The position numbers were made by a program, and so were the translations under genes. The notes beneath the pieces were generated by a model, which saw only the letters and a program-made list of their open reading frames with translations, was not told the origin of the DNA and searched no databases. From JALYXI01 sp963716685 (GTDB taxonomy: Bacteria; Acidobacteriota; Terriglobia; Bryobacterales; Bryobacteraceae): a DNA stretch of 64,000 bases. This document shows positions 30,338-39,078 of the stretch, piece after piece (positions within the stretch are counted from its first letter, which is position 1; each line of letters opens with the position of its first letter). Location: NCBI GenBank assembly GCA_963716685.1, contig CAVQTR010000006.1:496001-560000 (forward strand), read 5' to 3'.

Positions 30338-31027
30338 TTATTCGGTTTCGGACGCGGAGAAGCTGCCCACAAACGCGCTGCGCTTCAGCGGGCTGCTCCA
30401 GGTGGCGCCGAGCCCCTGGCCTTTGAAATCGTGGGCAAGGGTGTAGGCCGGCATGGAGTGGTTCAGCGCGGTGAGCGGCGGATACCACGTGATCTCGTTA
30501 TGGCAAAGCTGGTCGCCTTCGGCGAGCGCGCGAGTTTCAATCTTCGCAAGTTTGCCTGCGGTCAGAGTGGCCGCCATCGTATGCAGGTCGTTGTTCCGGA
30601 AAGCCAGCGTTACCGGCGCGTAATCCACGCGCACCACATCGGAGAGCAGTTCCCCGCCCTGATGTTTGGCGAAGCTGCGCAGCGCCAGCGCCTGCTCCGG
30701 GGTGGCCTTGCTGTCCACAATCAGCACCGAGTGCGCCGGATTGGAAGCCGTGTAGAAATCTCCAAGCGTGCTCTTCGCGCGCACCACGCCCACGATCGAA
30801 AGGCCGTCGAGTGCCACGCCATCCCACGAGCCGCGATCGATGGTCCATCCCATGACGGCGAGTTCGCCCGTCAATCCCACTTCCGAATTCGCGAAACAGG
30901 GACCTGTGTAAACATCAGCGGTGCGCGCTTCCACGTACCTGCCGGACACGGTGTTGTTCAGGGAAGGGAGACCGGCGCCGAATGCACTGGCACAGAGAAT
31001 CGCCGAACCGGCCAGCAAAAGCTTCAT
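30338..31027 (-). CDS. Exported DUF1326-like protein
   Basis: The 229 residues begin with a signal peptide (MKLLLAGSAILCASAFGAG). The mature start, with YVEARTADVYTGPCFANSEV, and the later segment GELAVMGWTIDRGSWDGVAL followed by DGLSIV match my memory of the DUF1326 family, whose function is unknown. VLIVDSKATPEQ near residue 100 is another conserved piece. The gene stands alone with its own terminator immediately downstream. Confidence 0.78.
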   Translation of the reverse strand: MKLLLAGSAILCASAFGAGLPSLNNTVSGRYVEARTADVYTGPCFANSEVGLTGELAVMGWTIDRGSWDGVALDGLSIVGVVRAKSTLGDFYTASNPAHSVLIVDSKATPEQALALRSFAKHQGGELLSDVVRVDYAPVTLAFRNNDLHTMAATLTAGKLAKIETRALAEGDQLCHNEITWYPPLTALNHSMPAYTLAHDFKGQGLGATWSSPLKRSAFVGSFSASETE

Positions 31028-31071
31028 GGTGACTCCTTGGATAACCCCCTTATTATAACGCCATCCGCCAG

Positions 31072-31614
31072 TTAACGGTAGGTTTTGTCGTCCAGACGGC
31101 TGAAATCGGTGCCGCTGTCCATCACGCCCAGAGTGACAATGGCGAAGGTGAAAACGCTGGTTCCCGGCTCGAGGTGGCCGCCGAAGGCTTTCTCCGGATT
31201 CGCCAGCGTCATGTGGGCGTGAATTTTGCCGTTGATAACGTAACCGTTCATGGAAATCACATCGGCGGGCGCGGTGGGGTCCTTCTCGTACATGTTCTTC
31301 GAAGGGAAGCTGCGGTTGCTCACCTGATGGAGCTGGTAGCCGCGCACTGACCCCGCGCCGGACAGAATCACGGCGTTGCGAATCTTCTGTTCGCGGACGA
31401 TTTTCTCCATGCCGGCCAACAGATCCGTATCGAACTTGAAGCGCAGCGTGATCACGCGATCGAAGTGTCCGGTTACGGCGTACACGTCGGGAACCTTGTC
31501 GCTGTTGGGTTTGGCGTCCTCGGCGGGCGTGGGCGCGGAGTTGACGATCTCATGGCGCGTCTGCTGCGCGCGCAAACCCGCGGCCATCACGAGCAGAATG
31601 GCGAGTTTTTTCAT
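31072..31614 (-). CDS. Exported PPC/DUF296 domain protein
   Basis: This 180-residue protein has a signal peptide (MKKLAILLVMAAGLRAQQ), then a PPC (DUF296) domain with LRFKFDTDLLAGMEKIV, AVILSGAGSVRGYQL and IHAHMTLANPEKAFGGHL. These are the characteristic His and Gly positions of this trimeric fold. PPC domains are usually cytoplasmic and sometimes attached to AT-hooks, so the export signal is unusual. The ATG at 31614 is chosen because the signal peptide begins there. It is divergent from the GNAT gene, whose start is 12 bases away. Confidence 0.85.
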   Translation of the reverse strand: MKKLAILLVMAAGLRAQQTRHEIVNSAPTPAEDAKPNSDKVPDVYAVTGHFDRVITLRFKFDTDLLAGMEKIVREQKIRNAVILSGAGSVRGYQLHQVSNRSFPSKNMYEKDPTAPADVISMNGYVINGKIHAHMTLANPEKAFGGHLEPGTSVFTFAIVTLGVMDSGTDFSRLDDKTYR

Positions 31615-31626
31615 AGGCTGAACTGT

Positions 31627-32442
31627 ATGTGGGATACCGAACTTTGCCTGCCATTCTATCGCGGCGGGTTTCAGGACTCGAACACTGCCTACTGGACCGC
31701 GCACGAGGCTATCGCCCGGAGCCGCGCGGCCGGCGAGGCGGAGGATCTGCTGGGAATTTACGCGGTTACGCCCCACGCGCAATGGGCTGGTCTGAATCTG
31801 GCCTTCGTCTCCGAACCGGTGAATGATCTTGCCAATCTGCGGAAGCGCATCGAGCGCGCGGCCGCGTTTTACCGCGAGCGGGGCCTCGGCTGGACGCTGG
31901 TGGCCTGCGAGGAGTGGATCGCGCCGGAACTGCGCCCCGCAGTCCCTCCGCTCTGCCGCGAGCTCTCGCTGACCTTCGCCATCGAGACGATTGGCATGCG
32001 CGGCCGCATCGGCCCGGAACCCATGCCGCCGGAACTCGAGATCCGCCGCGTCACCACCCCGGAAATGCGGCGCTCCTTCGCCGATATCAACGCCGAGGGC
32101 TGGGGCGTTCCGGTGAACTACACACGCGAGATCCTGGAGAGCGACGCGTTCTGGACCGATTCCATGGAAGGCTATCTGGGATTTGTGGACAACGAGCCGG
32201 TGTCGGTCTCCATGGGCTTCCCTGTGGAAGGCACGCTCTATCTGACCTGGGGCGCCACGCGCGCGACACACCGCCGCAGGGGGTATGCGGAAGCGCTGGT
32301 GCGCCACACCGCGCTGAGCCACGGCACAGACCGCGACGCCCAGTTCGTCGCCACGCCGAACGTAGTAAAGATCTGGGCGCGGCGCGGCTTCCAGTCCGTG
32401 GCAAAGTTTGCGCTCTACGTCAGCGCAGATAAAACAGACTGA
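31627..32442 (+). CDS. GNAT-like N-acetyltransferase
   Basis: This 271-residue protein has an N-terminal part of unclear fold (MWDTELCLPFYRGGFQDSN) and a C-terminal GNAT domain. In the latter, GYLGFVDNEPVSVSMGF and the acetyl-CoA loop THRRRGYAEALVRH (a version of Q/RxxGxG/A) are visible near residues 178-225. It probably acetylates a small molecule or protein, but the substrate is unknown. Its 3' end overlaps by 23 bases the convergent gene at 32420-33073. Confidence 0.8.
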   Translation: MWDTELCLPFYRGGFQDSNTAYWTAHEAIARSRAAGEAEDLLGIYAVTPHAQWAGLNLAFVSEPVNDLANLRKRIERAAAFYRERGLGWTLVACEEWIAPELRPAVPPLCRELSLTFAIETIGMRGRIGPEPMPPELEIRRVTTPEMRRSFADINAEGWGVPVNYTREILESDAFWTDSMEGYLGFVDNEPVSVSMGFPVEGTLYLTWGATRATHRRRGYAEALVRHTALSHGTDRDAQFVATPNVVKIWARRGFQSVAKFALYVSADKTD

Positions 32443-33073
32443 GCCGCGGCAGGTTCCCCGCTTCCAGGAGCCGCCGCTCCAGGTACTGCTGCTCCAGCAT
32501 GGCCAGCTGCGGGGCCGTCATTTTGCCGCGGTACGGACGGAGCTGCGCGTCCAGCTCGCGGCGGGTTTCGAGCGCTGCTTCTTCGGTCTGCCGGCCGCGC
32601 GCCAACGCTACCAGCTTGCTTTCCAGCACCGAAAGGTTTTGCTCCAGCGCTTCCAGATCCGCCGTGGGCTGGGCCGCCAGACGCTCCAGGCTCGCGGCAA
32701 TCTCTGCGAACTCCGGGGCACCCTGGTGCCGCACCTGTTTCGCGTTGTTCTCCAAGTATTGCTTCACGGCATCGTCGGGAAACGGCGCGGGCGCCGGTGC
32801 CGAGCCGCCGCTCTCCGGCGAGCGCTGCGCTTCCGTCAACACCGCCTGCGCGCAAAAAGCCAAGCCGTTGATCTGCTGCGTCTTTAAGCGCCGGGCACGC
32901 CATTTCTCGAAAGCCGCATCGATGCCGCGCATCACCGCTTCGAGCGGCACGCCGGAGTTCTTCCAGCTTTCCACAAGCGCCCAGTCCAGGGGCGAGAGCA
33001 AAAACAGACTGGTGCCGCGGGCGCGCTGGAAGTGCTCCTCGATCTCCGTGAAGTAGTTGAAGTAATTCAGCAA
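32420..33073 (-). CDS. Conserved unknown protein downstream of coaX
   Basis: The 217-residue protein begins near LLNYFNYFTEIEEHFQRARG, then LFLLSPLDWALVESWKNSGV, then EAVMRGIDAAFEKW. I believe this N-terminus recurs in acidobacterial hypotheticals. The C-terminal half is a long charged helix (coiled-coil-like, LEALEQNLSVLESKLVALAR). No ATG precedes NYFNYF; a TTG at 33073 that overlaps the coaX stop (TTGCTGA) is the likely start, which implies translational coupling. Function unknown. Confidence 0.72.
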   Translation of the reverse strand: MLNYFNYFTEIEEHFQRARGTSLFLLSPLDWALVESWKNSGVPLEAVMRGIDAAFEKWRARRLKTQQINGLAFCAQAVLTEAQRSPESGGSAPAPAPFPDDAVKQYLENNAKQVRHQGAPEFAEIAASLERLAAQPTADLEALEQNLSVLESKLVALARGRQTEEAALETRRELDAQLRPYRGKMTAPQLAMLEQQYLERRLLEAGNLPRLSLFYLR

Positions 33074-33840
33074 CGCGCGTGCGTCCGCCGCCAGATCAGC
33101 TCGAGCCCTTCCAGCGTCAGGTGCTCGTCCACCTGGTGCAGGTAGCGGGAGTTGCGCGCGATCATCGGCGCCTGCCCGCCGGTCGCCACTACCTTCGTCT
33201 CCGCGCCCAGCTCGCGCATCAGCCGTTCGATGATGCCGTCGATCGCGCCCAACGCGCCAAAATACAGTCCCGATTGCATACTCATCACCGTGTTCCTGCC
33301 GATGATGTGCGAAGGCTGCTGGAAATCGACGTAAGGCAGGCGCGCGGTTTTGTTGAACAGCGCCTCCACCGAGATCCCGACACCCGCCGCAATCACTCCG
33401 CCCAGATACTCGCCCTGCCCGGAGATCGCATCGAAGGTGATGGCCGTGCCCAGATCCACCACGATGCACGGACCGCCATACTTATGCAACGCCGCCACGC
33501 TGTTCACCAGCCGGTCCGCGCCCAGCTCCTGGGGATGGTCGATGCAAATGGGCACGCCCGTATCGGTTTCATGGTTGACGAATGCCGGGATCGCACGAAA
33601 ATAGCGCTCCGCCATCTCCGCCAGGGAGGCGTTCAGGGGCGGCACCACGCTCGCGATGATCACGCCATCCACCGCGGCGGTATCGAGCGAAGCCAGCATG
33701 AACAGATTTCGCAGCAGGATGCCCCACTCGTCCGAGGTCTGGTCGCGCACGGTGCGCAGGCGGCGGTGGTCGATCAGGCGTTCACCATCGAACACACCGA
33801 CGGTGACATTGGTGTTGCCGACATCGAGAGCAAGCAGCAT
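33067..33840 (-). CDS. coaX: Type III pantothenate kinase
   Basis: The 257-residue enzyme phosphorylates pantothenate, the first step of coenzyme A synthesis. It shows the ASKHA phosphate loop DVGNTN at residues 6-11, the GADRLVN motif near 107 and the DLGTAITFD motif near 130 with the metal-binding Asp. The length is normal. It follows birA by three bases and overlaps the next gene, so the cofactor genes form one operon. Confidence 0.95.
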   Translation of the reverse strand: MLLALDVGNTNVTVGVFDGERLIDHRRLRTVRDQTSDEWGILLRNLFMLASLDTAAVDGVIIASVVPPLNASLAEMAERYFRAIPAFVNHETDTGVPICIDHPQELGADRLVNSVAALHKYGGPCIVVDLGTAITFDAISGQGEYLGGVIAAGVGISVEALFNKTARLPYVDFQQPSHIIGRNTVMSMQSGLYFGALGAIDGIIERLMRELGAETKVVATGGQAPMIARNSRYLHQVDEHLTLEGLELIWRRTHARC

Positions 33841-33843
33841 GAG

Positions 33844-34569
33844 TTAAGCCGGCCGCACGCCGCCGGCGATGACGGTTTCCACCGCGCCATCCGGCCTTCG
33901 GACCAGCAGGAAACCGGCGTTGTTCACTCCCGCGGTCACGCCGTGCAGAGTGCGGTCGCCCAGATCCACCTGCACGCGTTTGCCGCTGGCATAGCTGGAT
34001 GCGTCGGAGAACATTTTCAGGATGGCGGCGCGGCCTCCGCTCGTCAGAATATCGCAGACCCTGTCGACTGAGGTCAATAAACAGGTTAGTAAATTCTCGC
34101 GATCCTGGGCGCGGCCGGAAGCCAGCAGCAGGGAGGTCGCCTGGTCCGCCAGATCCGGCGGAAACCGCGGGTGATTCACATTGATCCCGATGCCGGCAAT
34201 GGCGGCATGGTCCACCAGCTGCACCAGAATGCCGGCAGCCTTTCGATCGGCAATCATAATGTCGTTCGGCCAGCGGATGTCGCAGGCCAGTCCGCTGACT
34301 TCGGCGATAGCTTCGGCGGCGGCCAGGCCCAGGGCGAGCGTCACAATCGGCAGCGAATCCGGCGGGAGCGGCAGCCGCAGAACAATCGAAACGTAGAGGC
34401 CCGCGCCCGGTTCCGAGTGCCAGGAGTGCCCGTGCCGTCCGATGCCCGCGGTCTGCTCATCAGCCACCACGGCGGTGCCGTGCGGACAGCCTTCAGCAGC
34501 CAGAGCGGCGGCTTCGCGCATAGTGGAAGCGACGATGGCGAACCGGTGAACGATGCGTGCGGGAGACAC
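33844..34569 (-). CDS. birA: Biotin-[acetyl-CoA carboxylase] ligase, without DNA-binding domain
   Basis: The 241 residues form the catalytic and C-terminal domains of biotin protein ligase. The biotin loop is GIGRHGHSWHSEPG (a slightly altered GRGRxGRxW), and DIRWPNDI with KAAGILVQ follows near 98-115. It lacks the N-terminal helix-turn-helix of bifunctional BirA, so it should attach biotin but not regulate transcription. The start is a GTG at 34569. It pairs with coaX as in many bacteria. Confidence 0.93.
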   Translation of the reverse strand: MSPARIVHRFAIVASTMREAAALAAEGCPHGTAVVADEQTAGIGRHGHSWHSEPGAGLYVSIVLRLPLPPDSLPIVTLALGLAAAEAIAEVSGLACDIRWPNDIMIADRKAAGILVQLVDHAAIAGIGINVNHPRFPPDLADQATSLLLASGRAQDRENLLTCLLTSVDRVCDILTSGGRAAILKMFSDASSYASGKRVQVDLGDRTLHGVTAGVNNAGFLLVRRPDGAVETVIAGGVRPA

Positions 34570-34733
34570 TCAATCGATCATAAACGGGGATCCCGGCCGG
34601 ACGCGGGTGTGGTGCGTTCCGCGATCACCGGGATTTCCATTTCCCGGGCTTCGCGGATTGAGTAACCGCGATGAGAGCCAGCCCCTGCGCGGCGGCCGGG
34701 CTCATGAGGAAGTCATAAGAGAGTATAAGAATG

Positions 34734-35432
34734 TCAAACGGACCCGGCTAACTGAAAGCGATAGCCCACCCAGGGCTCCGTCAGCAGGTAGCGGGGATGC
34801 GCGGGATCGGGCTCGATCTTCTTGCGCAGCTGATTGATGAAGACGCGCAGATATTCCACTTCGCCGCCGTAATCCGGCCCCCACACCGCCTGCAGCAGCC
34901 GGCCGTGCGGGATGGGCACGTTCGGGTTCGCGATGAAGTACTGCAGCAGATCGAACTCCTTCGGAGTCAGGCGCACTTCCCGCAGCGGCGAGCGCACGCG
35001 GCGCGCGGCCATGTCGATCACCACGCCTTCCAGAGTGACCGTGTGGCTCCCCGGTTCCGCCGAGAGCGGCATGCGCCGCAGCGCCGCGCGGATGCGCGCC
35101 ATCAGCTCCGGCGTGCTGAACGGCTTGGTGACGTAATCATCGGCGCCCGCATCCAGAGCCGCGATCTTATGCTGCTCGTCGTTGCGCACGGTCAGCATGA
35201 TAATCGCTGCTTCGGAAGTCCGCCGAATCTCGCGGCACGCCGCCAGACCGCCCATCCCCGGCATGTTCGAATCCAGCAGGATCAGGTCGAAGCGCTCCGT
35301 GCGCAGCTTCTCGATGGCATCCTCTCCCGTGCGCGCGTCCGTTGCCTGGTAGCCATCGGCCACCAGCGCGGTGCGCATGACGCGGCGAATCTGCGGCTCG
35401 TCGTCCACCACCAGAATGCGGCCACCGCTCAT
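34734..35432 (-). CDS. kdpE: KdpE-like OmpR-family response regulator
   Basis: The 232 residues comprise a receiver (DD at 10-11, phosphoacceptor Asp54 in ILLDSNMPGM, Lys in YVTKPF near 105) and a winged-helix effector domain (RLTPKEFDLLQYF near 155, LRVFINQLRKKIEPDP near 200). It resembles KdpE, which turns on the high-affinity potassium pump. The ATG overlaps the sensor kinase stop (35429-35432). No kdpFABC genes are in the window, so it may regulate other genes. Confidence 0.88.
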   Translation of the reverse strand: MSGGRILVVDDEPQIRRVMRTALVADGYQATDARTGEDAIEKLRTERFDLILLDSNMPGMGGLAACREIRRTSEAAIIMLTVRNDEQHKIAALDAGADDYVTKPFSTPELMARIRAALRRMPLSAEPGSHTVTLEGVVIDMAARRVRSPLREVRLTPKEFDLLQYFIANPNVPIPHGRLLQAVWGPDYGGEVEYLRVFINQLRKKIEPDPAHPRYLLTEPWVGYRFQLAGSV

Positions 35433-36958
35433 GCCGTAACCTCGGCCCGCGCAGACGGCAGCAGCAGTGTGAACACGCTGCCTTCCCCCGCCTGGCTTTC
35501 CGCCCAGAGGCGGCCGCCGTGCGCCAACACAATCTCACGTGCAATCGAGAGCCCGAGGCCGGTGCCCGAAACCTGGTTGCGCGTTTCCGGCGAGCGGTAG
35601 TAGCGGTCGAAAATGCGCCGCTGCTCGCCCCGCGGAATTCCGGGACCATCGTTCGCAATGCGGATCAGCACATCACCCTCCTGATGACACGCGCTCACCC
35701 GGATGGGCGAGCCGGGCGGCGAATACTTCAATGCGTTGTCCAGCACCTGCTTCAACGCCAACTGAATCAGCTCGGGGTCCACGTCGGCTCTCAGCCCTTG
35801 CTCCGTTTTCTGTTCCACCAAGCGTCCGTCCAGCAAACCTGCCAGAGTGTCCACCGCGCTCGCGATCATCTCCGCCACCGGCGCGGGTTGACGCTCCAGC
35901 CGCAGGTTCCCCGCTTCCATGCGCGCCATCTGCAGAGCGTCCGTCACCAGCTGCTCCAGGCGGTCCGCTTCCTCGTCGATGATCTCGACCATCTCCTGTC
36001 GCGACCGCGCATCCGCCACGCCGGAACGCAGCGCGCTGGCCGCAGCCTTGATGGAAGTCAGCGGGGTCTTGAACTCATGCGCGATGGCGTCCAGCAATGT
36101 CGATTTCAGCTCCTCCGTTTTGCGAATCAAGTCCGCCGCGGTGGACGCCTCCAGCATCCGCGCGCGTTCCAGCGCGATGGCCACCAGGTTCGCCAGCGCC
36201 TGCAGCGCCGAATCCGAGACCGGCTCGCCCCGCACCGCGAGGCTCCCAATCACGTCCGCTCCCAGCCGCACGGATGTTACCAGCGTGCGAGTCGGCGCGT
36301 CGCTGAACATCGTTCCGCTCAGCGCGGCCTGGCGCAGCCGGTCATCCCATTCCGGTAAATCCACATCACCCGCTCGATGGATCTGTTCCGAGCTGCTTTC
36401 ATAAAGCGAAACGCCGGTGAACTCAAACACGCGTGCAATCTGCATCGCGATTTCGCGCGCAGTGGAATCGGCGGACGTGTTCAGCAGCACCGCGCGGCTC
36501 AGCGTGTACAGTTGCTCCATCTCGCGGCCGCGGCTCAGCGCCGCCACGGTCTGCTCCTTCGCCGTGGAGGAGAGCTTGCTCACCATAATCGCCGACGCCA
36601 GGAACACCAGGAAGGCGACGAGGTCCTGAGGATCCCCAATGGTGAAGCGAAACAGCGGAGGAAGAAAGAAGTAATTCAGGCACAGAGCCGCGGCGATAGA
36701 GGAAATCACCGCATCCGTCAGACCGCCGAACCGGGCCGCGACCAGAACGGTAAGCATGTAGACCGGCCCGGCCGTGGTGGCATTCACCGGCAGCAGCCTG
36801 CCCACCACCGTCAGCACAGCGATAGCGCCCAGCGTCACCAGAACTCGGCCGAACCGCCTGGCGTTTGCTCGGGAGGGGCGCACCCTTACAGTATGGAGCC
36901 GCACCGCTGGATACCCGCCGGCCTCTACGATCCGCGCAGGAAGTGCAGCATCGCGCAA
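35429..36958 (-). CDS. KdpD-like sensor histidine kinase with DUF4118 membrane domain
   Basis: The 509 residues have a short N-terminus and four tightly packed membrane helices in the DUF4118 pattern (VLVTLGAIAVLTVVG; YMLTVLVAARFGG; CLNYFFLPPLF; LVAFLVFLASAIMVS). A GAF-like region and a dimerisation box HEFKTPL with His near 294 follow, then an ATPase domain (DNALKYSPPGSP, IANDGPGIP, GTGLGLSI). It lacks the large N-terminal KdpD and USP domains. The start is probably the TTG at 36958, because GGAG sits eight bases upstream; this overlaps the hydrolase gene by 34 bases. Confidence 0.9.
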   Translation of the reverse strand: MRDAALPARIVEAGGYPAVRLHTVRVRPSRANARRFGRVLVTLGAIAVLTVVGRLLPVNATTAGPVYMLTVLVAARFGGLTDAVISSIAAALCLNYFFLPPLFRFTIGDPQDLVAFLVFLASAIMVSKLSSTAKEQTVAALSRGREMEQLYTLSRAVLLNTSADSTAREIAMQIARVFEFTGVSLYESSSEQIHRAGDVDLPEWDDRLRQAALSGTMFSDAPTRTLVTSVRLGADVIGSLAVRGEPVSDSALQALANLVAIALERARMLEASTAADLIRKTEELKSTLLDAIAHEFKTPLTSIKAAASALRSGVADARSRQEMVEIIDEEADRLEQLVTDALQMARMEAGNLRLERQPAPVAEMIASAVDTLAGLLDGRLVEQKTEQGLRADVDPELIQLALKQVLDNALKYSPPGSPIRVSACHQEGDVLIRIANDGPGIPRGEQRRIFDRYYRSPETRNQVSGTGLGLSIAREIVLAHGGRLWAESQAGEGSVFTLLLPSARAEVTA

Positions 36959-37725
36959 TTGAATTGCTCCGGCCGCTGCAGCGGAGCGAAATGGCTGACA
37001 CCAGGCAGCACCAGCAGCTCCGCGCCGCGAACAGCGCGCGCCAGGTATTCCGCATGCTCGCGCCGGATGAACTCATCGTGCTCGCTTTGCACAATCAAAA
37101 CCGGCACGCGGATCTGCGCCAGATCGTCCGCTGTGTAGTTGTGCTGCGTCCGCATCATCAGGCTCACCGCTTCCGCGAAATCCGCAAACCCTTCCGGTGT
37201 CGCCGAGAGCCGTTCGTAATCCGCCACGTGCCGCTGCAGGCAGCGCTCCACCACCGGCGTCATCTCCAGTTCCTTGGCGCCGCTCGGATCCATATTGCAG
37301 GCGAAGAAGAACACGCGTTCCACCCGCGAGGGAGCCAGTCGCGCGCAGATCAGAGCGACCGTCGCGCCGTCGCTCCAGCCCACCAGAGCCGCCTTCGGCA
37401 TGTGCAGCGCATCCATTACCGCCAGAACATCGGATGCCATCTGTTCATACGCGAACGGACGATCGTCGCGTGTGCTGCGCCCGTGCCCGCGGCTGTCGAT
37501 GAGCACCGCCCGGTAGCCGTTCTCCACCAGCGCGGGAACCTGATCCCCCCAGTTGCCGCTGTGCCCGAGACCGCCGTGCAGCAGGAGGACGGGAAAGCCG
37601 GAGCCATGCGTCGCAAACCAGATCCGCGCGCCCTCGTGATCCACATAGCCCTGCTCATCGGCCGCCGGCAAGGGCGCGGCGCCATGCTCCGCAAACCGGC
37701 AAAGGTCGTCATCGAAGTTTTCCAT
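36925..37725 (-). CDS. Alpha/beta hydrolase
   Basis: This 266-residue serine hydrolase shows the oxyanion motif LLLHGGLGHSGNW near residue 48, the nucleophile elbow GWSDG near 115, the acid region VLIVQSEHDEFI near 212 and the catalytic His in LPGVSHFAP near 245. It has no signal peptide. The substrate cannot be predicted. It overlaps the start of the sensor kinase gene, suggesting co-transcription with the two-component system. Confidence 0.9.
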   Translation of the reverse strand: MENFDDDLCRFAEHGAAPLPAADEQGYVDHEGARIWFATHGSGFPVLLLHGGLGHSGNWGDQVPALVENGYRAVLIDSRGHGRSTRDDRPFAYEQMASDVLAVMDALHMPKAALVGWSDGATVALICARLAPSRVERVFFFACNMDPSGAKELEMTPVVERCLQRHVADYERLSATPEGFADFAEAVSLMMRTQHNYTADDLAQIRVPVLIVQSEHDEFIRREHAEYLARAVRGAELLVLPGVSHFAPLQRPEQFNCAMLHFLRGS

Positions 37726-37730
37726 GCAAC

Positions 37731-37760
37731 AGCGCCAGGAGCGCGCGCCCCTCCTGCGCT
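37731..37760. other. Imperfect inverted repeat between two divergent genes
   Basis: AGCGCCAGGAG and CTCCTGCGCT form a ten-base stem with a one-base bulge around an eight-base GC-rich loop. It fills the 67-base gap between the hydrolase start (37725, minus) and the ArsB-like start (37793, plus). It could be an operator or part of an mRNA leader. There is no T-tract to suggest a terminator. Confidence 0.3.
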
Positions 37761-37792
37761 AAGATAGCGGTTTTGATCCTGCCCGCGGCAAG

Positions 37793-39061
37793 TTGCATTC
37801 GGAATTTCTCCTTCCCTTCGTGAGTTCGGTTCTCATCTGGCTCATCGCCGCGGCCACCATCGCGGGCGTGCTTTTCCGGCCCAGGAACTGGCCTGAAGCC
37901 GTGTATGCGTGTCTCGGCGCGCTCCTCCTGGTCGTCTCCGGGCTGCTTGCTCCGTCTCAGGCCGGCGCGGCCATTTGGAAAGGCACGGATGTGTATCTGT
38001 TCCTTACCGGCATGATGCTGCTTTCCGAACTGGCCCGCCGCCAGGGTGTGTTCGACTGGCTGGCATCGCTCGCGGTTGCCGCCGCTAAAAATTCTCCCAC
38101 GCGCCTGTTCGGCCTGATCTACCTGGTGGGCATGGGCGTCACTATGTTTCTTTCCAATGACGCAACCGCCGTGGTGTTGACGCCGGCCGTCTGCGCGGCG
38201 GTTCGAAAAGCGCGCGTGAAGGCGCTGCCTTATCTGTTCATCTGTGCTTTCATCGCGAACGCGGCCAGCTTCGTGCTGCCAATCGCCAACCCCGCGAATC
38301 TGGTGGTCTACGGCCGCAGCCTGCCCCCGCTGCTGCCGTGGCTCCGCACGTTTCTGCTGCCATCAGTGTGTTCCATTGCGGCGACGTATCTGGCTCTGCG
38401 CTGGACAAAGCGGGGGGACCTTGCGGGAACGATGGAAGCCGGAAGCGAGCGCGCGGAGCTGTCGCGGGAGGGACGCGTCGCCGCGTGGGGAATCGCCGGC
38501 ACGGGCGCAGTGCTGATGGGAGCGTCCGCGCTTGGTCTCGATCTGGGCCTGCCCACGTGTGTCGCAGCTGCGCTGGCCGTGTTGATCGCCACGCGCGTAA
38601 GAGGCAGCGCACTGGTTGAGATTGCGAGGGGCGTCTCGTGGAGCGTGCTGCCGCTGGTCGCGGGTTTATTTGTGCTGGTGGAAGCGCTGAATCGCGCCGG
38701 CGCGCTGCAGTTAGTTGGTACTGCTCTGCGGTGGTGCGGCGACCTGCCGCACGTCGCCGGTGCGCTCGCGGCTGCGTTCGGCGTGGCGGGTTTGTCGAAC
38801 CTCATGAACAACCTGCCCTCCGGCTTACTCTCGGGCGCCGCTCTCCAGTCCGCCCATGCGAGTGACTGGATCCGGGATGCCGTCCTGATCGGAGTGGACC
38901 TCGGCCCGAACCTGTCCGTCACCGGCTCGCTGGCGACGGTCCTCTGGCTGATCGCGCTGCGACGCGAAGGCGAGCAGATCAGCGGCTGGCAGTTCCTGAA
39001 AACCGGAATGGTGGTGATGCCACCCGCGCTGCTGCTCGCAACTCTCGCGGCGTCGGTGTAG
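37793..39061 (+). CDS. ArsB/NhaD-superfamily anion permease
   Basis: This 422-residue membrane protein has about eleven helices. The family region FLSNDATAVVLTPAV near residue 118 and a matching inverted repeat NLMNNLPSGLLSG near 340 carry the conserved Asn and Asp residues of ArsB-type permeases. It would export arsenite or carry another anion. No arsenic resistance genes (arsR, arsC) are nearby, so arsenite is not assured. A TTG at 37793 is the apparent start; no ATG or GTG is available ahead of the first helix. Confidence 0.85.
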   Translation: MHSEFLLPFVSSVLIWLIAAATIAGVLFRPRNWPEAVYACLGALLLVVSGLLAPSQAGAAIWKGTDVYLFLTGMMLLSELARRQGVFDWLASLAVAAAKNSPTRLFGLIYLVGMGVTMFLSNDATAVVLTPAVCAAVRKARVKALPYLFICAFIANAASFVLPIANPANLVVYGRSLPPLLPWLRTFLLPSVCSIAATYLALRWTKRGDLAGTMEAGSERAELSREGRVAAWGIAGTGAVLMGASALGLDLGLPTCVAAALAVLIATRVRGSALVEIARGVSWSVLPLVAGLFVLVEALNRAGALQLVGTALRWCGDLPHVAGALAAAFGVAGLSNLMNNLPSGLLSGAALQSAHASDWIRDAVLIGVDLGPNLSVTGSLATVLWLIALRREGEQISGWQFLKTGMVVMPPALLLATLAASV

Positions 39062-39078
39062 CGCAAGCCTGATCCCCC

